Shown in pieces: positions 7,760-15,371 of a stretch of 21,446 nt of DNA (positions are counted from its first letter, which is position 1; each line of letters begins with the position of its first letter). The position numbers and the translations under genes are program-made. A model generated the notes under the pieces. It had not been told where the DNA came from. It was given only the letters and a program-made list of their open reading frames with translations, and made no database searches. The stretch lies in the NCBI GenBank assembly GCA_026398285.1, contig JAPLTI010000157.1, positions 1-21,446 of the forward strand. The letters are read 5' to 3'. The stretch comes from Verrucomicrobiota bacterium (GTDB lineage Bacteria; Verrucomicrobiota; Verrucomicrobiia; Chthoniobacterales; Terrimicrobiaceae).

Positions 7760-8791
7760 TTAGTTCGAGTAGGAGGCTTGGGTGCCTTTGAGATTGCGTT
7801 TTTTGATCCAAGGCATGAGGCCGCGCAGACGCTCGCCGGTTTTCTCGATGCCGTGTTTCTCGCCTTCCTTGAGGAGTGCGTTGTAGCGCTTGTAGCCGCC
7901 CTCGTATTCCTTGATCCATTCCTTGGCGAACTTGCCGGTCTGAATGTCTTTGAGCGCGGCTTTCATGCGCTTCTTTACCGAGGCGTCGATGATTTTTGGT
8001 CCCACGGAAACATCGCCCCACTTGGCGGTTTCGCTGATCGAGAAACGCATCCCAGCGATGCCCGATTCGTTCATGAGATCGACGATGAGCTTCAGCTCGT
8101 GGAGGCACTCGAAGTAGGCCATCTCGGGCGAGTAACCAGCCTCGACGAGGGTTTCGAATCCAGCCTGGACGAGCGCGGAGGCGCCGCCGCAGAGAACGGT
8201 CTGCTCGCCGAAGAGATCGGTCTCGGTCTCTTCTTTGAACGAGGTCTCAATCACGCCACCGCGTGTGCCACCGATGCCCTTGGCCCAGGTGAGGGCAATC
8301 TTTTTCGCATCCTTGCCGGGGTTTTGGTAAACGGCGATGAGGGTTGGCACGCCTTTGCCTTCGGTGTATTGGCGGCGGACGATGTGGCCTGGTCCTTTTG
8401 GAGCGACCATGATCACATTCACATTCTTCGGCGGAACGATGGTCTTGTAATGGATGCTGAAGCCATGGCTGAAGACGAGCGTCTTGCCGGGAGTGAGGTT
8501 CGGCTCGATGTCGGCCTTGTAGGCGGCGGGTTGCTTGGTGTCGGGAATGGCAACCATGATCACATCCGCGCGGCGCACGGCTTCGGCGGTATCAAAAACC
8601 TCGAAGCCTTGAGCGGCAGCGACTGCGCGGCTCTTGGACTTCGGATAGAGGCCGATGATGACTTTGCATCCGCTCTCCTTGAGGTTCAGAGCGTGGGCGT
8701 GACCTTGGGAGCCGAAGCCGAGGACCGCGAGGGTTTTTCCTTTAAAAAATTTGAGGTCGGCGTCTTTGTCGGTGAGGATTTTGGCTGGCAT
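7760..8791 (-). CDS. ilvC: Ketol-acid reductoisomerase (class I)
   Basis: 343-residue short-form (class I) acetohydroxy acid isomeroreductase, the second common step of valine, leucine and isoleucine synthesis. The NADP(H) domain has GFGSQG (25-30) and a cofactor loop with Ser52 and Ser54 (YPKSKS), consistent with binding the 2'-phosphate of NADPH. The active site is complete: His109 in FSHGF, metal ligands Asp192 and Glu196 (DLFGEQ), Glu228 and Glu232 in the knotted C-terminal domain, and substrate-binding Ser253 (SISE). Length is normal. It lies 42 bases after ilvN and 15 before the UXS gene on the same strand, so these are probably cotranscribed. The leader before the ATG is A/C-rich without a Shine-Dalgarno. 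The large subunit gene ilvB/ilvI is not in the window. Confidence 0.98.
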   Translation of the reverse strand: MPAKILTDKDADLKFFKGKTLAVLGFGSQGHAHALNLKESGCKVIIGLYPKSKSRAVAAAQGFEVFDTAEAVRRADVIMVAIPDTKQPAAYKADIEPNLTPGKTLVFSHGFSIHYKTIVPPKNVNVIMVAPKGPGHIVRRQYTEGKGVPTLIAVYQNPGKDAKKIALTWAKGIGGTRGGVIETSFKEETETDLFGEQTVLCGGASALVQAGFETLVEAGYSPEMAYFECLHELKLIVDLMNESGIAGMRFSISETAKWGDVSVGPKIIDASVKKRMKAALKDIQTGKFAKEWIKEYEGGYKRYNALLKEGEKHGIEKTGERLRGLMPWIKKRNLKGTQASYSN

Positions 8792-8833
8792 GGTTGTTTG
8801 GTTTTTTAGTGTTGGGTTGAGTGTCGGGTGGGG

Positions 8834-9310
8834 TTAGTTGGTGCGGGCGAGGGCGATCTTGCCGGTGCGGGTCAGGTCGCTAATGCCGAAGCCTTCCATG
8901 AGGCTGAGAAATTTGTTGATTTTGTTCTCGGTGCCGGTGACCTCGATGGCGAGCTTCTCGGCTTGAACATCGATGATCTTCGCGCGGAAAATATCGCAGA
9001 TCTGCATCACCTCGGCGCGGGTCTTGGAAGTCGCATTCACGCGGAGCAGCACGAGTTCGCGATCCACATACTCCTCGTCGCGGAAATCCTGGACATCGAT
9101 GACATCCACGAGCTTCTCGAGTTGCTTGGTGACTTGCTCAAGAACCTTGTCATCGCCGCGCACCACGATCGTCATGCGGGAGGCCGAGGCGTCCAAAGTG
9201 GGACCGACATTGAGAGTGTCGATATTGAATCCGCGACCGCTGAACATCCCCGCCACGCGGGTCAGCACGCCGAATTTGTTCTCAACGAGAATCGATATGG
9301 TATGACGCAT
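8834..9310 (-). CDS. ilvN: Acetolactate synthase small (regulatory) subunit
   Basis: 158-residue regulatory subunit of acetohydroxyacid synthase (also called IlvH when of this length). It binds the catalytic large subunit and confers valine feedback inhibition. An N-terminal ACT domain (about 2-75) begins HTISILVENKFGVLTRV; Gly14 and Asn29, positions whose mutation in E. coli IlvH relieves valine inhibition, are both kept, so the enzyme is probably feedback-regulated. The C-terminal ALS_ss_C domain (about 80-155) is complete. The gene leads the ilvN-ilvC pair; a promoter is proposed just upstream at 9331-9359. The ATG at 9310 is well placed but has no Shine-Dalgarno. The separation of small from large subunit genes is noteworthy but not rare. 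Confidence 0.96.
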   Translation of the reverse strand: MRHTISILVENKFGVLTRVAGMFSGRGFNIDTLNVGPTLDASASRMTIVVRGDDKVLEQVTKQLEKLVDVIDVQDFRDEEYVDRELVLLRVNATSKTRAEVMQICDIFRAKIIDVQAEKLAIEVTGTENKINKFLSLMEGFGISDLTRTGKIALARTN

Positions 9311-9330
9311 GAAATGTGAAAAGAGCGGGG

Positions 9331-9359
9331 ATAGTGGGCGAGCACGGCGGGCGCGTCAA
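9331..9359 (-). promoter_or_regulatory. Predicted sigma-70-type promoter of ilvN-ilvC
   Basis: On the minus strand, TTGACG (9359-9354), a 17-base spacer and CACTAT (9336-9331) lie upstream of ilvN. The -35 matches consensus at 5 of 6 positions; the -10 is weak (3 of 6). Transcription would start near 9324, giving a leader of about 14 bases. The spacer is nearly the same as in the typA promoter (shared core CGCCCGCCGT), which supports a real function. Confidence 0.5.
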
Positions 9360-9390
9360 TCCTTTCCGCGAATCCGAGCGGCTCCGCTGA

Positions 9391-9996
9391 TTAAAAGAAG
9401 TCGACACCTTTTGCGGGATCGAATTTGTGGACAACGATGTCGATGGGAACACCGCCCCTCTCGCTGTTTAAAATCACATTCCCGGAGTGGAAGTCGGCTA
9501 TCTCGATCCCAAGATCAAGATTGGCCCAGACCTCGTATTTTGAAAAATGGCCTTCTGATGGGAATAACCCGAGCGAGTCCAAAAATTTGATGATTTGCTC
9601 CGGCGTTGCGTGAAATGCACCTGCCGGATTCTGTGCGATGAAGTCCTGCGCGTGGATTAATCCCAAGCTCCCGTTTTCGTTTTCGAATTTTCCGACGATC
9701 GTTGCGGAATCATTAAATGCTTCGTTGCTCGCAGCAATTCGTCGGAGGTATTCCAGCGGAGTGGCTTTGCCAGGCCCTTTGTCAATGGAGTGTCCAAAAC
9801 GACCATAGGCCGTGGCTTTGAAAACCATGCCGTCTTGAAACCAGACGAAATGTTCGGAAGCTATCGTGTCCGGAGGTCCAAACTTCCCAAGATTTCTCCA
9901 AGGTATGCTTTTCTCGTCGCGGATGGCTTGCTCTTCGGCATTCCAGGCGGATGTGCCGGGTTGTGCCGCTTGAATTGCGCGACTGCTTGCTCCCAC
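9391..9996 (-). CDS. Small stand-alone kinase-like protein of the polyvalent-protein kinase type, start uncertain
   Basis: 201 residues from GTG 9996. The sequence resembles the serine/threonine/tyrosine kinase-like domain found in phage and mobile-element polyvalent proteins. FVWFQDGMVFKAT holds a candidate ATP-binding Lys60; TPLEYLRRIAASNEAF is a typical middle segment; IEIADFHSGNVIL gives Asp168 and Asn173 like the catalytic loop; VPIDIVV gives Asp186 like the DFG Asp. The fold is about 170 residues, so the domain is nearly the whole protein. The start is doubtful: no ATG exists in this frame upstream, the frame stays open to a stop at 10057-10059, and GGAGGA precedes an ATT codon at 10027-10025. 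A second frame starts with ATG at 10040, so a frameshift is also possible. The gene lies after the typA terminator and before the ilvN promoter. The substrate is unknown. It may be a remnant of a mobile element. Confidence 0.6.
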   Translation of the reverse strand: MGASSRAIQAAQPGTSAWNAEEQAIRDEKSIPWRNLGKFGPPDTIASEHFVWFQDGMVFKATAYGRFGHSIDKGPGKATPLEYLRRIAASNEAFNDSATIVGKFENENGSLGLIHAQDFIAQNPAGAFHATPEQIIKFLDSLGLFPSEGHFSKYEVWANLDLGIEIADFHSGNVILNSERGGVPIDIVVHKFDPAKGVDFF

Positions 9997-10131
9997 GATA
10001 CGGGCGATTTCTTGTGAGGCTGTAATGGCGGCTCCTCCATTACTTCTCGAAATAATCTATAGGCTGGTCCGAGTCAACCCGTGCCCCTTGGAAATCTGTT
10101 TGGAGCGCCAATGACGCGGGTCGGAAAACAC

Positions 10132-10164
10132 AAAAAGCCCGGAGCTTGTGGCTCCGGGCTTTTT
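10132..10164. terminator. Perfect bidirectional Rho-independent terminator after typA
   Basis: Arm AAAAAGCCCGGAGC (10132-10145), loop TTGTG, and arm GCTCCGGGCTTTTT (10151-10164) form a perfect 14-bp inverted repeat with A- and T-tracts on the outer ends. It sits 16 bases past the typA stop and would end typA transcription on the minus strand. By symmetry it could also stop plus-strand transcripts. Confidence 0.92.
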
Positions 10165-10180
10165 CAAAGGAAGCGGCGCG

Positions 10181-12001
10181 TCAGGCAAAAACCCCGACTG
10201 ATTTTTCGGCGCGTTTACGCGCGTTGGCGTCGAGAATTTTTTTGCGGAGACGGAGCGATTTGGGAGTGACCTCGACATACTCGTCGGGCGCGATGTATTC
10301 GAGCGAGCGCTCGAGGCTCATCACGATCGGAGGCGCGAGCGAGATGCCCTTGCCGTCACCTTGGCTTCGCATGTTGGTCAATTTTTTCGCCTTGCAGGGG
10401 TTCACCGGCATGTCGTCGGGGCGAGCGTTTTCGCCAATGATCATTCCCTCGTAGATTTCCTCTTGCGGCCCGATGAAGAGGCGACCGCGCACCTGAATGC
10501 TGTCGAGCGCGTAGGCCATGCTGGTGCCGCCTTCCATGGAAACGAGCACACCGTTGTTGCGGCTTGGAATCTCGCCTTTGTGCGGGCCGTATTCCTTGAA
10601 AAGGTGACTGGCGATTCCGTGGCCCTTGGTGAGGTTCACGAGGTCGGTCTCGAAGCCGATGATGCCACGAGTCGGCGTGATGGCCTGCACCAAAACGCTG
10701 TGCGGATTGTGCTCCATATTGACAATATCGGCCTTGCGACCAGCAAGGTTTTGCAGGATATCGCCAAGATTTTCCGGCGGGACATCGACGTAGAGAGTTT
10801 CCATGGGCTCCAGCACAGATCCATCCTCGGCTCGCCTGAAGATGACCTCTGGGCGTGAAACAAGAAGCTCGAAGCCCTCGCGGCGCATTTGCTCCACGAG
10901 CACGGCGATTTGCATTTCGCCACGGGCCTTCACATCAAAGTGGCCTGCGACATCGGTGTCGGCGACCATGATGGAAACATTGCCGCGTGTCTCGCGGATG
11001 AGGCGGTCGCGAATCTGACGCGCGGTGAGAAGCTTTCCCTCACGACCAGCGAGAGGCGAGTCGTTCACGCAGATTTTCATGGAGATCGTAGGCGGATCGA
11101 TCTCGACAAATGGAAGGGCCTCGCGCTCCTCGGTGTCCACCAGCGTCTCGCCGATGAAGATTTCCTCGAATCCGCTGATACCCACGATGTCGCCGGCCAA
11201 CGCCTCTTGGACCTGCACTTTTTCCAAGCCCTCGTGGGAGAAAATCGCCGTGATCTTGGCCTTTTCCTTCTGACCACCCTTGTGAATGCAGACGATTGTT
11301 TGACCCATCTCAACCTTGCCGCTGATGATACGTCCGTAGGCGATACGGCCGAGGTAGTCGCTGTAGTCGAGGTTCGACACGAGCATGCGGAAAAAGTCCA
11401 CATCAGGCTTGGGTGGCGGCGGAATGTGTTTCACGATCGCCTCGTAGAGAGGCTCCATGTTGTCGCTGGAATCCGTGACTTCGTTTTTGGCGAAGCCCTG
11501 CTTGGCGCTGGCGTAGATGTGAGGAAAGTCGAGCTGCTCGTCGCTTGCGCCGAGTTCCATGAAAAGCTCGAACACCATGTCGAGAACCTTGTGCGGACGG
11601 GCATTCTCACGGTCGATTTTGTTGATGACCACAATCGGCTTGAGACCGTTCTCCATCGCCTTGCGAAGCACGAATTTGGTTTGCGCCTGCGGACCGTCGT
11701 GCGAATCCACCACAAGAAGCACGCCGTCCACCATCTTCATGATGCGTTCGACCTCTCCGCCGAAGTCGGCGTGGCCGGGAGTGTCCACGATATTCACATG
11801 GTAATCCTTCCAGCGGAAGGCAGCGTTCTTGGCGCGAATGGTGATGCCTTTTTCCCTCTCCAGATCCATCGAGTCCATCATGCGCTCGTCGGTTTTTTGG
11901 TTGGCGCGGAATGTTCCTGCCTGCTTGAGAAGCTGATCAACGAGTGTCGTTTTGCCGTGATCGACGTGTGCGATGATGGCGATATTGCGAATATTTTCCA
12001 T
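10181..12001 (-). CDS. typA: Ribosome-binding GTPase TypA/BipA
   Basis: 606-residue translational GTPase of the EF-G/LepA superfamily, which binds the ribosome and acts in stress adaptation and large-subunit assembly. GTPase motifs are intact: AHVDHGKTT (G1, 11-19), GITI (G2, 52-55), DTPGH (G3, 73-77), NKID (G4, 127-130), and an ASAKQG segment for G5. Domain II, EF-G III/V-like domains and the TypA-specific C-terminal domain follow, ending at the family's usual length. The ATG at 12001 (MENIRNIAIIAHVDHGKTT) is the clear start; an in-frame extension of 22 residues upstream would run through the promoter. It is a single-gene unit: a promoter at 12036-12064 and a strong terminator at 10132-10164. 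A small GCCCG/CGGGC hairpin lies in the leader between promoter and start. Confidence 0.98.
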   Translation of the reverse strand: MENIRNIAIIAHVDHGKTTLVDQLLKQAGTFRANQKTDERMMDSMDLEREKGITIRAKNAAFRWKDYHVNIVDTPGHADFGGEVERIMKMVDGVLLVVDSHDGPQAQTKFVLRKAMENGLKPIVVINKIDRENARPHKVLDMVFELFMELGASDEQLDFPHIYASAKQGFAKNEVTDSSDNMEPLYEAIVKHIPPPPKPDVDFFRMLVSNLDYSDYLGRIAYGRIISGKVEMGQTIVCIHKGGQKEKAKITAIFSHEGLEKVQVQEALAGDIVGISGFEEIFIGETLVDTEEREALPFVEIDPPTISMKICVNDSPLAGREGKLLTARQIRDRLIRETRGNVSIMVADTDVAGHFDVKARGEMQIAVLVEQMRREGFELLVSRPEVIFRRAEDGSVLEPMETLYVDVPPENLGDILQNLAGRKADIVNMEHNPHSVLVQAITPTRGIIGFETDLVNLTKGHGIASHLFKEYGPHKGEIPSRNNGVLVSMEGGTSMAYALDSIQVRGRLFIGPQEEIYEGMIIGENARPDDMPVNPCKAKKLTNMRSQGDGKGISLAPPIVMSLERSLEYIAPDEYVEVTPKSLRLRKKILDANARKRAEKSVGVFA

Positions 12002-12035
12002 AAATAGTAGTCCGCCCGGCTGTGAGCGGGCACGG

Positions 12036-12064
12036 AATATGGGGAGGACGGCGGGCGCTGTCAA
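12036..12064 (-). promoter_or_regulatory. Sigma-70-type promoter of typA
   Basis: On the minus strand, perfect TTGACA (12064-12059), exactly 17 bases, then CATATT (12041-12036; 4 of 6 matches to TATAAT). The predicted transcription start is near 12029, giving a leader of about 28 bases. The spacer core GCGCCCGCCGT recurs in the ilvN promoter. Confidence 0.75.
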
Positions 12065-12088
12065 CAAAGGCCGCGCGACAGAAACGAC

Positions 12089-13603
12089 TTATTTCGTGGC
12101 TGAGAGGATTTCGCGGATCCTCAGCGTCAGCTCGGCTAGCGTGAAAGGTTTCCTGAGCACATCACCTGCCGGAAGCTGAAATCCCAGCGCAGCTATGGTG
12201 TGGTCGGAGTGTCCCGAGGTGTGCAGGACCCGCAAACCCGGCGATGACCGCTGGAGCAACCTGACCATCTCCCGCCCGCTGAGCAGAGGGAGCGCGACAT
12301 CCGCAATGACGAGCACGGGAGGGTTGTCTTTGCTCTGCGCGAAGACATCGAGGCCCTCGATGCCGTTGGAGGCTTGCAGAACCTCATAGCCAAGCTCCTC
12401 AAGTTGGCCGGCCATCATGTCGCGAAGCATGTGGTTGTCTTCAGCCAGCAGGATTTTTTCACACCCACGCGGCATTTCAGCGCGCACAGGAATCTGGCTT
12501 TGAGAACCCCCGCCACCTTCCGCCGCAGGCCACAGAATGCGGAATTCCGTTCCCCGACCAGGATGGCTTTTTACTGTGATCTGTCCGTCCATGGATTGTA
12601 TCAATCGCCGACAGGTCGCGAGTCCGAGCCCTGTGCCACTCCCCTCCGGCTTGGTCGTAAAAAAAGGCTCGAACACCCTCGCCTTCACCTCGCTGGTCAT
12701 TCCAGCGCCGTTGTCCCGCACCTTTAAAAAAACAAGTTCCTGCCTGTCTTTTTGGATTCTCCCTGCTTCGATTCGGATCGTGCCGTGCGAGCGAATGGCG
12801 TCGCGCGCGTTGAGGACAAGATTGATGAGCACCTGCTCGAGATCACCGCGATCTGCCATGATGTGCAGCGGGCCGTTAGCGGGGGATACTGCGAGTTCGA
12901 CATTTTCGGGAAGCAGGCGCGCCAGCATGGACTCGGCATTTTGGACAATGCCATTCAGATCCAGAACAGCGGCATCGCGCCCCCTGTCGCGACTGAAAAC
13001 CAAGAGCTGGCGGGTGAGCGAGGCAGCCTGGCCACAAGCGTATTCGATTTGCGAAGCGTGCTTGTGCAGGCGCGTTCCCTCGGCGAGTCCGGCCATGAGC
13101 AGGCCGCTGTTGGCCATGATAATTGTAAGAATGTTGTTGTAGTCGTGGGCCACCCCTCCCGCGAGTTCTCCAAAAATTTCGAGTTTCTGCGCGCGGGTAA
13201 GCTGGTCGCCGAGGGATTCCCTGTCGCGCCGGAGCGCTGCCTCGTCCAACGCTCGTCGCACGGCAGGCGTCAAGCGCGAGAGGCGGTCTTTCAAGATATA
13301 GTCGGTCGCGCCATTCTGAAGAGAGTCCACCGCCGCCTCTTCTCCGATGACTCCCGAAACAATGAGAAATGGCAGATCGGGCTTCACTTGCCGGGCGAGC
13401 CGCAGTGCCTCCATTCCGTCGGCGCCGGGCAGCGAGAAATCGGCCAAAACGAGATCGACGCCCCCGCGTTCGAGCGCCTGCAAAAAGGCCGCCTCCGTAT
13501 CGACCCGGTCGATTTGGCAATCAAAGCCATCCGCTTCCAGCCTGCGCAAGATCAACTCGGCATCGAGCGGATCGTCCTCCAGGTGAAGAATCCGGCACTT
13601 CAT
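12089..13603 (-). CDS. Hybrid sensor kinase: receiver-HisKA-HATPase-receiver
   Basis: 504-residue cytosolic signalling protein without membrane segments. The N-terminal receiver (1-120) has acidic pocket Asp10/Asp11, phosphoacceptor Asp55 and Lys105. A HisKA helix follows with His153 in GGVAHDYNNIL, then a HATPase_c domain (about 250-365) with INLVLNARDAI, DNGAGM and GTGLGL. A glycine-rich linker leads to a C-terminal receiver (about 385-504) with phosphoacceptor Asp435 in VIADVALP and the KPFTLAEL segment. All catalytic residues are present. It likely takes input through the first receiver rather than a sensor domain. Its ATG overlaps the stop of the preceding response regulator gene (ATGA), so the two are translationally coupled. 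It is the last gene of a three-gene unit. No DNA-binding domain is present, so output is probably by protein contact or a further phosphotransfer step. Confidence 0.95.
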   Translation of the reverse strand: MKCRILHLEDDPLDAELILRRLEADGFDCQIDRVDTEAAFLQALERGGVDLVLADFSLPGADGMEALRLARQVKPDLPFLIVSGVIGEEAAVDSLQNGATDYILKDRLSRLTPAVRRALDEAALRRDRESLGDQLTRAQKLEIFGELAGGVAHDYNNILTIIMANSGLLMAGLAEGTRLHKHASQIEYACGQAASLTRQLLVFSRDRGRDAAVLDLNGIVQNAESMLARLLPENVELAVSPANGPLHIMADRGDLEQVLINLVLNARDAIRSHGTIRIEAGRIQKDRQELVFLKVRDNGAGMTSEVKARVFEPFFTTKPEGSGTGLGLATCRRLIQSMDGQITVKSHPGRGTEFRILWPAAEGGGGSQSQIPVRAEMPRGCEKILLAEDNHMLRDMMAGQLEELGYEVLQASNGIEGLDVFAQSKDNPPVLVIADVALPLLSGREMVRLLQRSSPGLRVLHTSGHSDHTIAALGFQLPAGDVLRKPFTLAELTLRIREILSATK

Positions 13604-14058
13604 CTGTGTGGGCGAAGCGAACGCGCCGGGGGGGTGTTCAGGCCTGTCCAGAAGTGGCCGATGGCCTGAAGGGTTTCGACAAAGCAGGCGAAGTCCACCG
13701 GCTTCACCACATAGGCGTTCGCGCCGTTTTCATAGCAAAGAGAAACATCCCGCCGCTCGCCCGAGGAAGTGAAAACGACCACAGGAATGCAGCGTGTGCG
13801 GGCATCGGTTTTAATAGCGCGCAGAACCTCGATGCCGCCGATTCCAGGCATCTTGAGATCCAGCAACACCAACGCGGGCTGCGAGGCGCCTCGCCCCCTC
13901 CATGCCCGGCGGCGGTGCAGGTAATCCAACGCATCCTCGCCCGTGTTCACGACCTCGATGCGGCGTCTCGGATCACCGGCCTGCATGGCCGAGAGCGCCA
14001 ATTCGACTTCGGCGGGATCATCCTCCGCAAGCAGTATTTGAGCCGTATCAGGCGTCAT
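13600..14058 (-). CDS. Single-domain response regulator (Rcp1/CheY-like)
   Basis: 152-residue receiver-only protein. Acidic residues Glu12/Asp13/Asp14 (LLAEDDPAEVELAL), phosphoacceptor Asp67 (VLLDLKMPG), Thr97/Ser98 and Lys119 (YVVKPVDF) are all present. The AEDDPAEVEL start, the long insertion before the Asp strand and the KPVDF segment are typical of Rcp1-type regulators paired with PAS or phytochrome kinases. The ATG at 14058 was chosen because it begins the receiver and overlaps the stop of the upstream PAS kinase by 11 bases; a much longer in-frame start would read antisense-like sequence inside the kinase. The stop overlaps the next kinase by ATGA. It probably shuttles phosphate between the two flanking kinases. 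Confidence 0.94.
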   Translation of the reverse strand: MTPDTAQILLAEDDPAEVELALSAMQAGDPRRRIEVVNTGEDALDYLHRRRAWRGRGASQPALVLLDLKMPGIGGIEVLRAIKTDARTRCIPVVVFTSSGERRDVSLCYENGANAYVVKPVDFACFVETLQAIGHFWTGLNTPPARSLRPHR

Positions 14059-15250
14059 TTTCAACTCTGCGGGGGATGGTAAAATAAAATGTGGCTCCTG
14101 CATCCACCTTGCCAAGCGCCCACACGCGGCCGCCGTGACGGCGGATGATGCGTTGCACATTGGCCAGACCGATGCCGGTCCCCTCGAACTCATCAGCATT
14201 GGGCAGTCTCTCAAAAACGCCGAAAATTTTTTGCGCATAGCGGGGATTGAACCCCACACCGTTGTCGCGAATGTAAATCGTATCCTCACCCTTACGGCCC
14301 GGCTCCGTGCCGATTTCAATGACAGCCCGGTTGCGTTTCGATGTGAACTTGATGGCGTTCGATAGCAGGTTCACCAGCGCCTGGCGCATGAGCGAGCGGT
14401 CAACCGTCACCATGGGCAGATCTTTGATTTCCCAGCTGATGATTCGATCCTTTGTTTCGTGGCGCAGGTCATCCAACGCCTCCATCACGAGCGTGAGCAT
14501 GTCCACAGTCACCTTCTGCACCTCGGAGCGGCCGATGCGGGAGAATGCGAGCAGGTCCTCGATCAACTCCGCCATGCGCCGCGCGGCTCCGCCGATCGTG
14601 AAGAGATGCCGCCGCTGGGCATCCGTGAGTTCGGCAGCGGCTTCTTTTTCCAGGATCTCGACAAAGCCCATGATGTGCCGCAGCGGAGCCCGGAGATCAT
14701 GAGAAACCGAGTAGGTGAATGCCTCCAACTCGCGGTTTGCGCTCTCGAGTTCGCAGGTGCGAGCTGCCACGCGCTGCTCGAGCATTTCATTCATGCGCCG
14801 CACCTGATCCTGCGCCAGACGGTGCTGGGTGACATCGCGCAGGTTGCATTGAATGAACTCGCGTCCATCTGAGTGGAAGAGATTGCAAACGGCTTCGACT
14901 TGGATATGCACAGCATCCCGGTTCTCCACACTCAGGTTCTCCCTGCGAAGGACAGGGTCCGCTCGAAGCTCGTCGAAAAATGATCCTTCTCTCCGGAACA
15001 GTGCTTGCAGGGGAGCGATGTTCTCAGGATTCGCCGCGATAAGGCGCGACCTCGAAATGCCAGTGAGAAGGCACATGGCGGGGTTAACATCCACAATCCG
15101 GCGTGTGTGGAAATCCAAGACAAAAATCCCGTCCTGCGATGTCTCAAAAAGCCTGCTGTAGGATACCTCTGGCTCCTCGGTTGGAGGCAGCGGCATGTCC
15201 CTCAGAATTTCCTTGGTGCTGCTTTTTCGGATTGGCGGTGATTTGGTCAT
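14048..15250 (-). CDS. PAS-domain histidine kinase
   Basis: 400-residue cytosolic sensor kinase. A PAS domain (about 31-145; YSRLFETSQDGIFVLD, IVDVNPAMCLLTG, CNLRDVTQHR) is followed by a coiled coil (146-175), HisKA with His184 (YSVSHDLRAPLRHI) and HATPase_c (about 290-395: NLLSNAIKF, DNGVGF, GTGIGLANV). The kinase core closely resembles those of bacteriophytochromes, but no GAF/PHY domain or bilin-binding region is present, so light sensing is not indicated. No membrane helix. The start at 15250 is preceded by GGGAG with a short spacer, one of the few Shine-Dalgarno-like sites in the window. It is the first gene of the unit with the response regulator and hybrid kinase. The ligand of the PAS domain is unknown. 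Confidence 0.95.
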   Translation of the reverse strand: MTKSPPIRKSSTKEILRDMPLPPTEEPEVSYSRLFETSQDGIFVLDFHTRRIVDVNPAMCLLTGISRSRLIAANPENIAPLQALFRREGSFFDELRADPVLRRENLSVENRDAVHIQVEAVCNLFHSDGREFIQCNLRDVTQHRLAQDQVRRMNEMLEQRVAARTCELESANRELEAFTYSVSHDLRAPLRHIMGFVEILEKEAAAELTDAQRRHLFTIGGAARRMAELIEDLLAFSRIGRSEVQKVTVDMLTLVMEALDDLRHETKDRIISWEIKDLPMVTVDRSLMRQALVNLLSNAIKFTSKRNRAVIEIGTEPGRKGEDTIYIRDNGVGFNPRYAQKIFGVFERLPNADEFEGTGIGLANVQRIIRRHGGRVWALGKVDAGATFYFTIPRRVENDA

Positions 15251-15256
15251 AAATCT

Positions 15257-15308
15257 CCCGCACCTTTAAAAGCGGGCAACCTCATCAACAATGGGGGCAA
15301 CGCCCCAT
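15257..15308 (-). other. Two small hairpins in the leader of the PAS kinase gene
   Basis: CCCGC (15257-15261) pairs with GCGGG (15272-15276), and ATGGGG (15291-15296) with CCCCAT (15303-15308). On the minus strand the first hairpin lies next to the start codon and its GCGGG arm runs into the GGGAG Shine-Dalgarno-like sequence, so folding could limit ribosome access. Seen directly; a regulatory role is inference. Confidence 0.35.
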
Positions 15309-15321
15309 GAAACCTACAAAC

Positions 15322-15355
15322 AGAACCCCCGGCAGAATTGCCTGCCGGAGGTTCT
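15322..15355 (-). terminator. Hairpin terminator candidate after the glycosyltransferase operon
   Basis: AGAACCCCCGGCAG (15322-15335) and CTGCCGGAGGTTCT (15342-15355) form a 14-bp stem with one C-A mismatch and a 6-base loop. On the minus strand it is followed by TTCTGTTTG, a poor T-tract. It lies about 100 bases past the stop of the glycosyltransferase at 15453, the right place to end that operon before the PAS kinase gene. Confidence 0.55.
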
Positions 15356-15357
15356 AT

Positions 15358-15371
15358 TCTTCCATGGAAGA
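15358..15371. promoter_or_regulatory. 14-bp perfect palindrome, possible operator
   Basis: TCTTCCATGGAAGA is a perfect palindrome three bases beyond the hairpin at 15322-15355, in the gap upstream of the PAS kinase gene. It could be a dimeric regulator site. With one copy and no matching repeat seen in the window, support is weak. Confidence 0.25.

Noticed and set aside
7778..8809. Plus-strand open frame of 343 codons
   Set aside because: Mirror of ilvC, which is complete with all catalytic residues; a typical antisense artefact.
10049..10077. Possible promoter for the kinase-like gene: TTGACT with TATTTC at 17 bases
   Set aside because: The -10 matches only 3 of 6 positions and the better AT-rich hexamers are at wrong spacing; not strong enough to list.
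10889..12007. Plus-strand open frame of 372 codons rich in His and Asp
   Set aside because: Antisense to the typA GTPase domain; composition is the complement of TypA codons and no domain is seen.
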